The notes beneath the pieces were generated by a model, which had not been told where the DNA came from, searched no databases, and was given only the letters and a program-made list of their open reading frames with translations. Position numbers and translations under genes: made by a program. Of a stretch of 64,000 bases of DNA, positions 28,771 to 37,138 are shown piece by piece. The stretch lies in assembly GCF_002836595.1 (NCBI RefSeq), contig NZ_PJBB01000003.1:1735001-1799000 (forward strand). The letters are read 5' to 3'. This DNA is from Tenacibaculum sp. Bg11-29. Lineage in GTDB: Bacteria; Bacteroidota; Bacteroidia; Flavobacteriales; Flavobacteriaceae. How positions within the stretch are numbered: the stretch's first letter is position 1; every line of letters begins with the position of its first letter.

Positions 28771-29469
28771 TTATTTTATTTCAAAAATTACATAGATAGA
28801 AGACGTTAGTTTAATATTTTCAAACTGAACTATACCTTTCTTATATGATTTTGAAATACTGCTTTCGTATCTGTTAGGTGAATTATTTACATAGTTTAAT
28901 TGTGCGAAATTTTGTAAATCGTGGTTTGTTTCATTTATTTTTAAAGGCTTTCCTGTGTTGGCATTTATTGCGTTTAATAAATAGTCAGCTTTTTCTTTTG
29001 CGGCTTTAATTGCTGCAATTCTATTTTTCTTTTTATAAAAATCTAATTTAGAATGTGTTGCTTTTGTAATACGAACATCTGTAATTTTAAGTTTTTTAAA
29101 AATTTTAAAAGCTTCTTTAAGTTTTTTTGGACTGGTTATTTTTAATGAATATTTACCAGTAGATAATATTTCTTTTGTCCACCATCCTGTTTTAGCAATT
29201 ACCGAGTTAATATCAGAAATAAATAAACACTCTTTAGGTATTCCAATAATCTCTAACTCTTCTTTTAAGCAATCTTCTAACTTATCTAATGTTGTTTTTT
29301 TTCCATTTTTAATGCTTTCTTTTAAAGAAATATCTAAATAGATTTCATCTGGACTTATCTCTAGTTCAACTTTTCCTGTAACTTCAATAAATGGAGTATT
29401 GTCTTTTATAGTTTGACCAAAAATTGTAGATGATAAAAATAGAATGATTATAATTTGTATTGCTTTCAT
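28771..29469 (-). CDS. SIMPL (DUF541) domain periplasmic protein
   Basis: 232 residues with a signal peptide ending near FGQ (residue 19). The body fits the SIMPL/DUF541 family: FIEVTGKVELEISPDEIYLDISL at the mature N-terminus and a later KKNRIAAIKAAKEKADYLLNA helix. These proteins occur in the periplasm and their function is unknown (one mouse member gave the name). First gene of a likely two-gene unit with the VWA gene. Confidence 0.85.
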   Translation of the reverse strand: MKAIQIIIILFLSSTIFGQTIKDNTPFIEVTGKVELEISPDEIYLDISLKESIKNGKKTTLDKLEDCLKEELEIIGIPKECLFISDINSVIAKTGWWTKEILSTGKYSLKITSPKKLKEAFKIFKKLKITDVRITKATHSKLDFYKKKNRIAAIKAAKEKADYLLNAINANTGKPLKINETNHDLQNFAQLNYVNNSPNRYESSISKSYKKGIVQFENIKLTSSIYVIFEIK

Positions 29470-29669
29470 ATCTTGTTATTTATGGTATCAAAACTACTAC
29501 CAACTTTCTTTTTAAAAAATCAATAATGAGGAAACGGGTAGGTTGAATGAGTAAAGTTGTTCGTAAAATGAGTGAGAGCTGTTTTTAAGTGTTTAATAGT
29601 CGTGATTTTTAAGAAGAGCTATTTTCTGAACTCATTTATTGTATGTATGTTTACAGTAATAAATAAAAT

Positions 29670-31856
29670 ATGAACAATTTTTTAAAAATAGTATTAACGG
29701 TATTTTTACTAGCCTTTTCTTCAGTTTTCTCCCAAGACTTTAAAGAAATGGGGCAAGAGTTTTTTGTGAAAGTAGAAGTTATTGATAATAATACGAGTCA
29801 ACCAATTAAAGATGCACTTGTAGAGGTAAATGGTCGTGTTTTTAAGTTTTCTAATATAGATAGAAAGTATATCGTAAAAGCAAAAGCAGGAAATCAGTTA
29901 GTCGTATCTCATGATGGTTTTGAAACTATTTTTTATACAATTAAAGATAATGAAGATGTTAAGGTTTTAGTACAAGACTTTACACAGAAGCGAGTATCTA
30001 AATTTAGCTCTTACCGTCAAAAGAAAAAAGATTCATATCCTAAATATTTAGATTCAGTAAAATTTTACAAGAAAAAAGACATTAATAAAAGCTTAGCAGC
30101 TATTGAAAAAATGCTATTAAACGCTTCATCTAAAAATAGAAGAGCTATTACTTACAAGGAGTTAGGAGATGTTTATTTTTATTGGAAACAATATGATTTG
30201 GCTGTTGAGAATTATAAAATTTCTTTAAAAGAAAATTCAACTTCAAGTGTTAGGTTACTACTGGCTAAATCACAATTTTTATTAAAAAAGTATACTGAAA
30301 GTGAAGGTAGTTATCAAGAAAGTTTAAAAAGTAGGTTAAGTGATTACGAAAAGTTAAAAGCACATGAAGGTTTGGGAGACGTTTTTATGGCTTTAAAAAG
30401 TTATAAAAAGGCAAAAGATAGTTACAGCAAAGCCTTAAAAATATCAAAAAGTAATCAGGTAACCCCTAAGGTAACAGATTTAAATTCGAAGTTAGCACAG
30501 GTTTTTGCAGCACAAGGAAATGTTCAAAAAGCTGATGGGTATTTTAAAAACTCATTAAAATTAGCATCAAAAGAAAATCAAAAAAGGTCTTTAAAAGAAC
30601 AACAAAAAGTGGCTGATTTTTATAATAAATCAGCAAGATATGATGAAGAAATAAAATTACGTAAAGAGAGTTTAGAAGAGGCTGATGATATTATTATGGA
30701 AGTTGATGAGAAAGAATCACTAGTAGATTCAATAACCTCTCAAAAGATTAATTATAAAATAGGAACAGCATATATTCAAAAAGAATCATATAGTGAAGCA
30801 ATTCCTTTTTTAAAGAAGAGTATAAAGGATGCTAATAAAAATGAAGATTTAATTATTGAGAAAGATGCAACACGTAAACTTTCAGAAGTTTATGCTACTG
30901 TTGGAGATTATACAAAGGCGTTAGAAACATATCAAGATTTTGTGAAATTAGTAGATACATTGTATTCTAAAAAGGAACAAGAAATACAGCAAGTAAAACG
31001 TTTTGGGAAAAAAATATCAGAAAGTCAAAGTAGAATTACAAGTTTAGAAAAGGATAAACAATTAACAGATAGTAAAATAAGTTTAGCTTATAAAGATCAA
31101 CAATTAATTAAGGAAAGCAACAAACAGCAAAAAATCATTATTTATTCACTTATTGCAGGTTGTGTATTAATGAGTTTATTGGCTTATTTTATGTTTAGAA
31201 CGAATAAACAACAAAAATTGGCAAATAATTTATTGGCATTAAAATCGATGCGTTCGCAAATGAATCCACATTTTATTTTCAATGCTTTAAATTCAGTTAA
31301 TAATTTTATAGCAGTTAATGATGAGCGTAGTGCTAATAGGTATTTGTCAGAATTTTCAGTTTTAATGAGATCAGTATTAGAGAACTCAGATGAAGATTTT
31401 ATTCCGCTAGTAAAAGAAATTGAATTATTAGAATTGTATGTTAAATTAGAACATAATCGATTTAAAGATAAGTTTGATTATAGTATATCTGTAGATGAGC
31501 AAATTAAATTAAATAGTTATTCCATACCACCTATGTTATTGCAACCATATATAGAAAATGCTATTTGGCATGGGCTTCGATATAAAAAGGAAAAAGGAAA
31601 TTTAACTATTGCTATATTCCAAAAAACAGCTGATTCAATTCTAATTAGCGTACAAGATGATGGAGTTGGGCGTAAGAAATCTGTAGAAATAAAAACAAAA
31701 CATCAATTAAAACAAAAGTCGAAAGGAATGAGTACTATTCAAAATCGAATAGCTATTTTAAATAATATGTATAAAGAAAAAATAAAGGTTTCAGTTTCTG
31801 ATGTTTTTGAAGATGGAAGCGGAACTAAAGTTGAACTTATTTTAAAGAAAAATTAA
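29670..31856 (+). CDS. TPR sensor histidine kinase (LytS/His_kinase type)
   Basis: 728 residues. Signal peptide to about residue 21, a carboxypeptidase-regulatory-like beta domain (about 30-95, IDNNTSQPIKDALVEVNG), then TPR repeats over about 120-440 outside the membrane, a coiled coil, one transmembrane helix (about 485-505) and a cytoplasmic His_kinase domain with phospho-acceptor histidine in MNPHFIFNALNS plus an HATPase domain (IENAIWHGLRY, DDGVGRKKS). It phosphorylates the LytTR regulator encoded 2 bases downstream. The TPR part probably senses a protein or peptide. Confidence 0.92.
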   Translation: MNNFLKIVLTVFLLAFSSVFSQDFKEMGQEFFVKVEVIDNNTSQPIKDALVEVNGRVFKFSNIDRKYIVKAKAGNQLVVSHDGFETIFYTIKDNEDVKVLVQDFTQKRVSKFSSYRQKKKDSYPKYLDSVKFYKKKDINKSLAAIEKMLLNASSKNRRAITYKELGDVYFYWKQYDLAVENYKISLKENSTSSVRLLLAKSQFLLKKYTESEGSYQESLKSRLSDYEKLKAHEGLGDVFMALKSYKKAKDSYSKALKISKSNQVTPKVTDLNSKLAQVFAAQGNVQKADGYFKNSLKLASKENQKRSLKEQQKVADFYNKSARYDEEIKLRKESLEEADDIIMEVDEKESLVDSITSQKINYKIGTAYIQKESYSEAIPFLKKSIKDANKNEDLIIEKDATRKLSEVYATVGDYTKALETYQDFVKLVDTLYSKKEQEIQQVKRFGKKISESQSRITSLEKDKQLTDSKISLAYKDQQLIKESNKQQKIIIYSLIAGCVLMSLLAYFMFRTNKQQKLANNLLALKSMRSQMNPHFIFNALNSVNNFIAVNDERSANRYLSEFSVLMRSVLENSDEDFIPLVKEIELLELYVKLEHNRFKDKFDYSISVDEQIKLNSYSIPPMLLQPYIENAIWHGLRYKKEKGNLTIAIFQKTADSILISVQDDGVGRKKSVEIKTKHQLKQKSKGMSTIQNRIAILNNMYKEKIKVSVSDVFEDGSGTKVELILKKN

Positions 31857-31858
31857 TT

Positions 31859-32590
31859 ATGAAGTTAAAAGCAATCATAATTGAAGATGAAGCTATTGGT
31901 AGAGATATTTTACGAAATTATATATCAAAATACTGTCCTACTGTTCAATTGTTAGGAGAAGCAAGTAATATTGAAGAGGGACAAAAATTAATAGAAGAAA
32001 ACGAATTAGATTTGGTGTTTTTAGATGTTGAAATGCCTTATGGAAGTGGGTTTGATTTGCTGGAAAAAATTGAGATTCAAACATTTGAAACCATTTTTGT
32101 AACCGCTTATGATCATTATGCGATTGAAGCTTTAAATAATCAAGCAACTTACTATTTGTTAAAGCCAATTTCAATAGATGAATTAATTAAGGGGGTAAGT
32201 TTGGTTACAGAAATAAAAGAAAAAGAAAAAGAATTAGAAAATATTGTTTTAACGCCTAAAAGTAGTGTGGGCTTAAGTAAAATAACAATTCCGCAACAAG
32301 ACGGTTTTGAGGTTATTACTATAAGTGATATCCTTTTTTGTAAGGCTGATGATAACTATACTGAAATTTACTTTAAGAATACTAAAAAGTTGGTAAGTAA
32401 AACATTAAAGCATTTTGAAGACCTTTTAAAAGAAAGTTCCTTTGCTAGGGTTCATAAATCGTATTTAGTAAATGTAAACGAAGTAGTAAAATATAAAAAA
32501 GGAAAAGGAGGAAGCGTAATCTTATCAAACGGAAAAGAGGTGCTGGTTTCTTCTTCAAAGAAAGCAAACTTATTATCTTATTTTAAATAG
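31859..32590 (+). CDS. LytTR-family response regulator
   Basis: 243 residues. N-terminal receiver domain with acidic patch IIEDEA and phospho-acceptor aspartate in VFLDVEMP, T in FVTAYD and K in LLKPIS. C-terminal LytTR DNA-binding domain (about 140-243, FCKADDNYTEIYF and FARVHKSYLVN). Partner of the adjacent TPR kinase. The target genes are not visible here. Confidence 0.94.
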   Translation: MKLKAIIIEDEAIGRDILRNYISKYCPTVQLLGEASNIEEGQKLIEENELDLVFLDVEMPYGSGFDLLEKIEIQTFETIFVTAYDHYAIEALNNQATYYLLKPISIDELIKGVSLVTEIKEKEKELENIVLTPKSSVGLSKITIPQQDGFEVITISDILFCKADDNYTEIYFKNTKKLVSKTLKHFEDLLKESSFARVHKSYLVNVNEVVKYKKGKGGSVILSNGKEVLVSSSKKANLLSYFK

Positions 32591-32600
32591 TAATAAACAG

Positions 32601-33122
32601 ATGAAAATTATAAAAGCAGTAAACGGAAAGTCACCACAAATTCCAGATGATTGTTATGTGGCAGAAAATGCAACAATTGTTGGTGATGTACAAATGGGTA
32701 AAGAATGTAGTGTATGGTTTAATACAGTCATAAGAGGTGATGTGCATTACATTAAAATAGGTAATAAGGTGAATATTCAAGACGGTGCAGTGATTCATGC
32801 AACCTATCAAAAATCACCTACTACGATTGGGAATAACGTATCTATAGGGCATAATGCATTAGTTCATGGCTGTACAATACATGACAATGTTTTAATAGGT
32901 ATGGGGAGTATAATTATGGATGATTGTGTAGTAGAGTCAAATTCAATTGTAGCTGCTGGTGCAGTAGTAACAAAAAATACCAGGATAGAAAGCGGAAGTA
33001 TATATGCAGGTGTTCCTGCTAAAAAAGTGAAAGATATTTCAAAAAAATTAATTTCAGGAGAAATAGATAGAATAGCTAATAATTATGTGAAATACTCAAG
33101 CTGGTTTAAAGAAGAGGAATAA
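32601..33122 (+). CDS. Gamma-carbonic anhydrase-like hexapeptide protein
   Basis: 173 residues, left-handed beta-helix of hexapeptide repeats (for example SIVAAGAVV). The three histidines expected of the gamma-carbonic-anhydrase metal site can be seen (IHATYQ, IGHNALVHG region), along with GDVHYIKIGN. Members are mostly annotated as carbonic anhydrase or acetyltransferase-like; activity cannot be read. It follows the response regulator by 10 bases and may be in the same transcript by position only. Confidence 0.85.
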   Translation: MKIIKAVNGKSPQIPDDCYVAENATIVGDVQMGKECSVWFNTVIRGDVHYIKIGNKVNIQDGAVIHATYQKSPTTIGNNVSIGHNALVHGCTIHDNVLIGMGSIIMDDCVVESNSIVAAGAVVTKNTRIESGSIYAGVPAKKVKDISKKLISGEIDRIANNYVKYSSWFKEEE

Positions 33123-33127
33123 AATAA

Positions 33128-33161
33128 GAAACCTCAGTTTTGTTTTCAAAACTGAGGTTTC
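33128..33161. terminator. Terminator after the hexapeptide gene
   Basis: Perfect 15-bp inverted repeat GAAACCTCAGTTTTG (33128-33142) and CAAAACTGAGGTTTC (33147-33161) with a TTTT loop. It lies between convergent genes and can serve both. Confidence 0.75.
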
Positions 33162-33183
33162 AATCAAAATCAATCCATTACTA

Positions 33184-33636
33184 TTATTGTTTAGAATCTT
33201 TTCTATGTTTTTTTTTTTTCATTCTTTTTTTAGCTTTATGTGTTTTTCGAGCACTCATTTTTTCAAAGCGTTCATATTGTTGCTTATTTAATACGCGCTT
33301 CATTTCAGCTTTAAAAGCAATTTTGTTATCAAGTATTTTGCTTTCTCTTTTAAAACGTTCGTCAGCAGATAATCTCACTCGCTTTTCACCGTTCTCTTTC
33401 ATGGCTTTCCTTTTTTCGTGCATAATTTTACGTTGTGTAATTTTCTCAGCTAATAAAGGTTTTATTTCACGTTGTTGAGTAGTCGTTAAATCTAACTGTA
33501 AAGTCATTTTTTTAACTGCTAATTCTGTTTGTTGTTTTACCGTTAATTTTTCTAATTTATTTCTTTTTCCTTTTTGTGCCTGAGTTGTTACTGTAAAACC
33601 AACTGCTAAAATTAATACTGCTATTATTTTTTTCAT
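33184..33636 (-). CDS. Small secreted basic protein, Spy/DUF4890-like
   Basis: 150 residues with a signal peptide ending near TQAQ (residue 20). The mature part is helical and highly basic, with the LTxxQ-like segments LDLTTTQQREIKPL and VLNKQQYERFEKM that resemble Spy/CpxP-type periplasmic chaperones. The tail is a run of lysine and arginine (RMKKKKHRKDSKQ). Chaperone function is inference from the LTxxQ pattern. Single gene. Confidence 0.65.
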   Translation of the reverse strand: MKKIIAVLILAVGFTVTTQAQKGKRNKLEKLTVKQQTELAVKKMTLQLDLTTTQQREIKPLLAEKITQRKIMHEKRKAMKENGEKRVRLSADERFKRESKILDNKIAFKAEMKRVLNKQQYERFEKMSARKTHKAKKRMKKKKHRKDSKQ

Positions 33637-33733
33637 TTTTATAATATTTAAGTTTTTATTTATACATCTATGACTATGCTTATTTAAAAAAGTTTAAATT
33701 TGAAAGTAGTTTTAACATTTTTTTAATTTTTTT

Positions 33734-34711
33734 ATGAAAAATATAATTGGCTTTTTATTGAAGTTTCTAGTTTTTATTTTAGTAGCAGTTTTAATCTTTT
33801 TTTTCTGGGCATCATCTCCAACAATGAATGAAGCGGAGTATTCTAAATTAGTAGAAAATGAGAATTATGTAAAAGTAAATAATGATTCAGTATATAGTAT
33901 TGTTACTTATAATGTTGGTTATTTAAGTGGAATGACAAATAATTTACCCGTAGCAAAATCAAAAAAATTATTTGAAGGTAATTTAAAGAAAGTAGAAGAA
34001 GAACTTAAGAAGGTGAATCCAGATATTATTGCATTTCAAGAGATTGATTACAATGCATCGAGATCTTATGAAGTAGATCAAGAAAAAGAATTTATGAAAT
34101 TAGGATATAATTATGCTGCAAGAGGTGTAAATTGGGATGAACGATATGTGCCATTTCCTTATTGGCCACCAAGTATGCATTTCGGAAAAATTATTTCAGG
34201 CCAATCAATATTAAGTAAATATAAATTAAAAGATTACGAACGTATTGTTTTAGAACGAGTACCAGATAATCCTTTTTATAGAGATGCATTATACTTAGAG
34301 CGCTTATTGCAGGTTGTTAAGGTTGTGTTAGAGGGGAAAGAAGTAATTGTAATAAATATTCATTTAGAAGCTTTTGATAAAGCTACACGTGCTCGTCAGT
34401 TTGAGTATGTTCTAAAAGTTTTTAATGAGTACAAAAACAAGTATCCAACAATATTACTAGGCGATTTTAATTCAAAAGCAAGAGATAAAGATGCTGTTGT
34501 GCAAAAATTACTTAAGGAAGATGGAATAGGAAACGCAGCTTTTAATATTGATGATCCAGAAAATACTTTTGATACAAAAGACTTATATGAGCGAATAGAT
34601 TATATTTTTTACACAGAGAAGTCAATCGAATATGTAAATGGTAGGGTGTTAAACGATTTTGGTCAAGCTTCTGATCATTTACCTATAGAAATGAAGTTTA
34701 AATTGAAATAA
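33734..34711 (+). CDS. Endonuclease/exonuclease/phosphatase (EEP) family protein
   Basis: 325 residues with one N-terminal transmembrane helix (about 4-26), so membrane-anchored with the catalytic domain outside or in the periplasm. The EEP fold is shown by YNVGYLSG, IIAFQEIDYN (catalytic glutamate), LLGDFNSKARD and the terminal ASDHLPIEM. Substrates of this family are nucleic acids or phospholipid/inositol phosphates; this cannot be decided here. Single gene with a very strong hairpin after it. Confidence 0.88.
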   Translation: MKNIIGFLLKFLVFILVAVLIFFFWASSPTMNEAEYSKLVENENYVKVNNDSVYSIVTYNVGYLSGMTNNLPVAKSKKLFEGNLKKVEEELKKVNPDIIAFQEIDYNASRSYEVDQEKEFMKLGYNYAARGVNWDERYVPFPYWPPSMHFGKIISGQSILSKYKLKDYERIVLERVPDNPFYRDALYLERLLQVVKVVLEGKEVIVINIHLEAFDKATRARQFEYVLKVFNEYKNKYPTILLGDFNSKARDKDAVVQKLLKEDGIGNAAFNIDDPENTFDTKDLYERIDYIFYTEKSIEYVNGRVLNDFGQASDHLPIEMKFKLK

Positions 34712-34722
34712 TATTTTAAGTT

Positions 34723-34773
34723 AAATACAGAAAAGGAGCTATTATTTAAAATAATAGCTCCTTTTCTGTATTT
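34723..34773. terminator. Long hairpin terminator after the EEP gene
   Basis: Near-perfect 25-bp inverted repeat (34723-34747 and 34749-34773) around one central base, core GGAGCTATT/AATAGCTCC, starting 12 bases after the stop codon. Unusually long for a terminator. Confidence 0.75.
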
Positions 34774-34793
34774 AATAAACTGATATAAAAAAC

Positions 34794-34819
34794 AAAACTC
34801 GAACATAAGTTCGAGTTTT
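34794..34819 (-). terminator. Terminator of the tRNA-Phe pair
   Basis: 11-bp stem AAAACTCGAAC (34794-34804) and GTTCGAGTTTT (34809-34819), ATAA loop, T run on the minus strand just 3' of the second tRNA. Confidence 0.8.
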
Positions 34820-34821
34820 GA

Positions 34822-34897
34822 TGGTGGTGCCTCCAGGAATCGAACCAGGGACACAAGGATTTTCAGTCCTTTGCTCTACCAACTGAGCTAAGGCACC
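34822..34897 (-). tRNA. tRNA-Phe(GAA), CCA encoded
   Basis: Full cloverleaf on the minus strand: acceptor GGTGCCT/AGGCACC, D-arm GCTC...GAGC, anticodon loop CTGAAAA with anticodon GAA, T-arm CCTGG-TTCGATT-CCTGG. Discriminator A is followed by an encoded CCA (34824-34822). The body is identical to the neighbouring copy. Confidence 0.97.
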
Positions 34898-34949
34898 AAT
34901 TAATGCTTTTTAAAAGTAACAAATAGAACTAGTATTAATAGTTTTATTG

Positions 34950-35022
34950 TGGTGCCTCCAGGAATCGAACCAGGGACACAAGGATTTTCAGTCCTTTGCT
35001 CTACCAACTGAGCTAAGGCACC
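34950..35022 (-). tRNA. tRNA-Phe(GAA), CCA not encoded
   Basis: Same 73-base body as the copy 52 bases further along the transcript, anticodon GAA. After the discriminator A the genome reads CAA, not CCA, so the end must be added by the CCA-adding enzyme. It is the first gene of the pair, about 20 bases from the predicted transcript start. Confidence 0.97.
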
Positions 35023-35048
35023 AGTTTGCTACTTTCGTTAAGCGGATG

Positions 35049-35079
35049 CAAATATACAATGGATTTTTAATTATACAAA
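35049..35079 (-). promoter_or_regulatory. Promoter of the tRNA-Phe pair
   Basis: On the minus strand TTTG (35079-35076), 19 bases, then TATATTTG (35056-35049): both the -33 and -7 boxes of the Bacteroidota consensus with the usual spacing. Best-formed promoter in the window. Confidence 0.8.
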
Positions 35080-35104
35080 ACATTTTTATTAAAAAAATGT
35101 AACG

Positions 35105-35112
35105 TAAATTTG
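35105..35112 (+). promoter_or_regulatory. -7 box of coaX promoter
   Basis: TAAATTTG matches TAnnTTTG, 20 bases before the coaX ATG at 35133. No clear -33 TTTG. Confidence 0.5.
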
Positions 35113-35132
35113 ATTTTTTAAGAAATATAGAT

Positions 35133-35864
35133 ATGAATTTAATTATCGATGTAGGTAATACTAGAGTTAAAGTAGCTGTTTTTGAATTAAATAGAATTAA
35201 AGAAGTTTTCACTTTTAAGAGGTTAAAAATTATACCAGAATTAAAAAAAATAATGAATAATTTTTCTGTTTCGGCTTCCATTATCTCTTCTGTGGTAACT
35301 TTTTCAGATAAAACGCAGCAAGAATTAGTTCGTTTATTGAATCCAATATTCCTGAATAGTGAAACTAAAGTTCCTTTTAATAATTTATACGAATCACCAA
35401 AAACATTAGGAGTTGATCGAATAGCATTGATTTCAGCAGCAATAATAAAATACCCAAATAAAAATGTTTTAGTTATTGATGCAGGTACTTGTATGACTTT
35501 TGATTTTGTTAATAAAGAAAAAGAGTATCTAGGAGGAGCAATATCACCAGGGATAGTAATGAGATATAAAGCATTAAATAGCTTTACATCAAAATTACCA
35601 TTGTTAGAAACAAAAGAAATTTCTAGTTTTATCGGAGTTAATACAAATACGTCAATACACTCTGGAGTTATAAACGGTGTATGTAATGAAATAGCGGGGG
35701 TTATTAATCAATATAAGTCTAAGTATAAGGATTTAACAATAGTTTTAACAGGAGGAGACACATATTTCTTGGCTAAACAATTAAAAAGTGGCATATTTGC
35801 CCATCCAAATTTTGTTTTGGAAGGATTACATACAGTTTTGACATACAATTTAGCGAATGATTAA
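35133..35864 (+). CDS. coaX: Type III pantothenate kinase
   Basis: 243 residues. ATP-dependent phosphorylation of pantothenate, first step of coenzyme A synthesis. Family signatures: IIDVGNTRVKVAVFE at the start (phosphate motif), GVDRIALISAA, VIDAGTCMTFDFV, GGAISPGIVMRYKAL. Length and motifs are normal. It overlaps the following outer-membrane protein gene by 8 bases, which places coaX at the head of an envelope operon. Confidence 0.96.
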   Translation: MNLIIDVGNTRVKVAVFELNRIKEVFTFKRLKIIPELKKIMNNFSVSASIISSVVTFSDKTQQELVRLLNPIFLNSETKVPFNNLYESPKTLGVDRIALISAAIIKYPNKNVLVIDAGTCMTFDFVNKEKEYLGGAISPGIVMRYKALNSFTSKLPLLETKEISSFIGVNTNTSIHSGVINGVCNEIAGVINQYKSKYKDLTIVLTGGDTYFLAKQLKSGIFAHPNFVLEGLHTVLTYNLAND

Positions 35865-37122
35865 GAAGTTTATATTAGGAGTATTTGTATTTAGTACAAT
35901 AGCAATAACAGCGCAAAAAAATAGTGCATCACCTTATTCTTACTTTGGAATTGGAGAAAATTTTGAATCTTTAACCGTAGAACAAGCTTCTATGGGAGGT
36001 ATTGGTGTCGCTTTAAAAGATACATATCATTTAAATTTTACAAACCCTGCTGCAAATGCAAACTTAAGAGCAGCAACTTATGCTATTGGAGGAAGTTTAA
36101 ATTTTTTAACTCTTAAAGAAGGGAATACTTCTCAATCAGGTAAGTCAACAAATTTGCGTTATATATCCTTAGGATTTCCTATAGGTAGTAAGGCTGGTTT
36201 ATCAATAGGATTACAACCATTTTCATCAGTAGGTTATTCTTTGTTGGATAACGAAAATACAAGTAATATTACTTTGTTTAGTGGAGAAGGAGGAACTAAT
36301 AAGATATATGCTAGTTTTGGTATGTATGCTGCTAAAGGGCTTTCTTTAGGTGTAGAAGCTGGTTTTGTTTTTGGTAATTTAGAAAATAGTGTTTTAAATC
36401 AAAGAACAGATGTTGTTTTGGCTACTAAGCACGAGGAGACGATTAACATTAAAGGAGGTCAATTTAAATTAGGAGCGCAATATAACAGAGAGTTAAAAAA
36501 TAAGTTGCAATTACATACAGGGGCTTCAATTACTTTACAAAGTGATTTTTCTGCAAAAGGAAACGAAAAAATGTATTCATTATCATTATCAACAGGAAAT
36601 GAAGTTCCAAGAGATGAATTATTTAATAGAACAGTTAATGGAGATATAAATATGCCTGTGAAAAGTATTTTCGGTTTTGGTTTAGGAAAAGAAAATAAAT
36701 GGTATGTAGGAGTTAATCAGCAATTTCAAAGTGCATTAAGTACAAATAATTCACTAATATCTAATGGAGGAACTTACAAATATGATGATTCAAGTAAATT
36801 TTCAATAGGAGGTTATTATCTTCCGAAGATGAATTCTATATCAAGTTACTGGGATAGAGTTACTTATAGGGCTGGTTTACGTTTTGAAGATACAGGACTA
36901 CTAGTAAAAGCTGGTAATGATTTTACTAAAGTTAAAGACTTTGGCATAAATGTTGGATTAGGATTGCCATTGCCAAGACAATTATCGAATGTAAATATTG
37001 GATTTGAATACGGGCAAAAAGGAACAACCAATAATAGTTTAGTAAAAGAAAACTATTTTAATATTAGAATGAGTTTATCTTTAAATGATATTAAATGGTT
37101 TGTAAAAACAAGAATAGATTAA
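35857..37122 (+). CDS. Putative outer-membrane beta-barrel protein
   Basis: 421 residues with a signal peptide ending near ITAQ (residue 20). The mature part starts NSASPYSYFGIGEN and contains ASMGGIGVALKDTYHLNFTNPAANANL, a segment shared by FadL/PorV-like barrels, then alternating aromatic strands up to the end (FNIRMSLSLNDIKWFVKTRID). Likely an outer-membrane barrel; substrate unknown. Coupled to coaX and followed 16 bases later by a TPR protein. Confidence 0.7.
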   Translation: MIKKFILGVFVFSTIAITAQKNSASPYSYFGIGENFESLTVEQASMGGIGVALKDTYHLNFTNPAANANLRAATYAIGGSLNFLTLKEGNTSQSGKSTNLRYISLGFPIGSKAGLSIGLQPFSSVGYSLLDNENTSNITLFSGEGGTNKIYASFGMYAAKGLSLGVEAGFVFGNLENSVLNQRTDVVLATKHEETINIKGGQFKLGAQYNRELKNKLQLHTGASITLQSDFSAKGNEKMYSLSLSTGNEVPRDELFNRTVNGDINMPVKSIFGFGLGKENKWYVGVNQQFQSALSTNNSLISNGGTYKYDDSSKFSIGGYYLPKMNSISSYWDRVTYRAGLRFEDTGLLVKAGNDFTKVKDFGINVGLGLPLPRQLSNVNIGFEYGQKGTTNNSLVKENYFNIRMSLSLNDIKWFVKTRID

Positions 37123-37138
37123 TAAAAACTGAGACAAA

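Noticed and set aside
33140..33478. Plus-strand frame opposite the Spy-like gene
   Set aside because: It is antisense to a gene with a good signal peptide and runs over the terminator hairpin.
34988..35281. Minus-strand open frame across the tRNA-Phe gene and coaX start
   Set aside because: It contains a tRNA gene and the tRNA promoter and overlaps coaX; not a protein gene.
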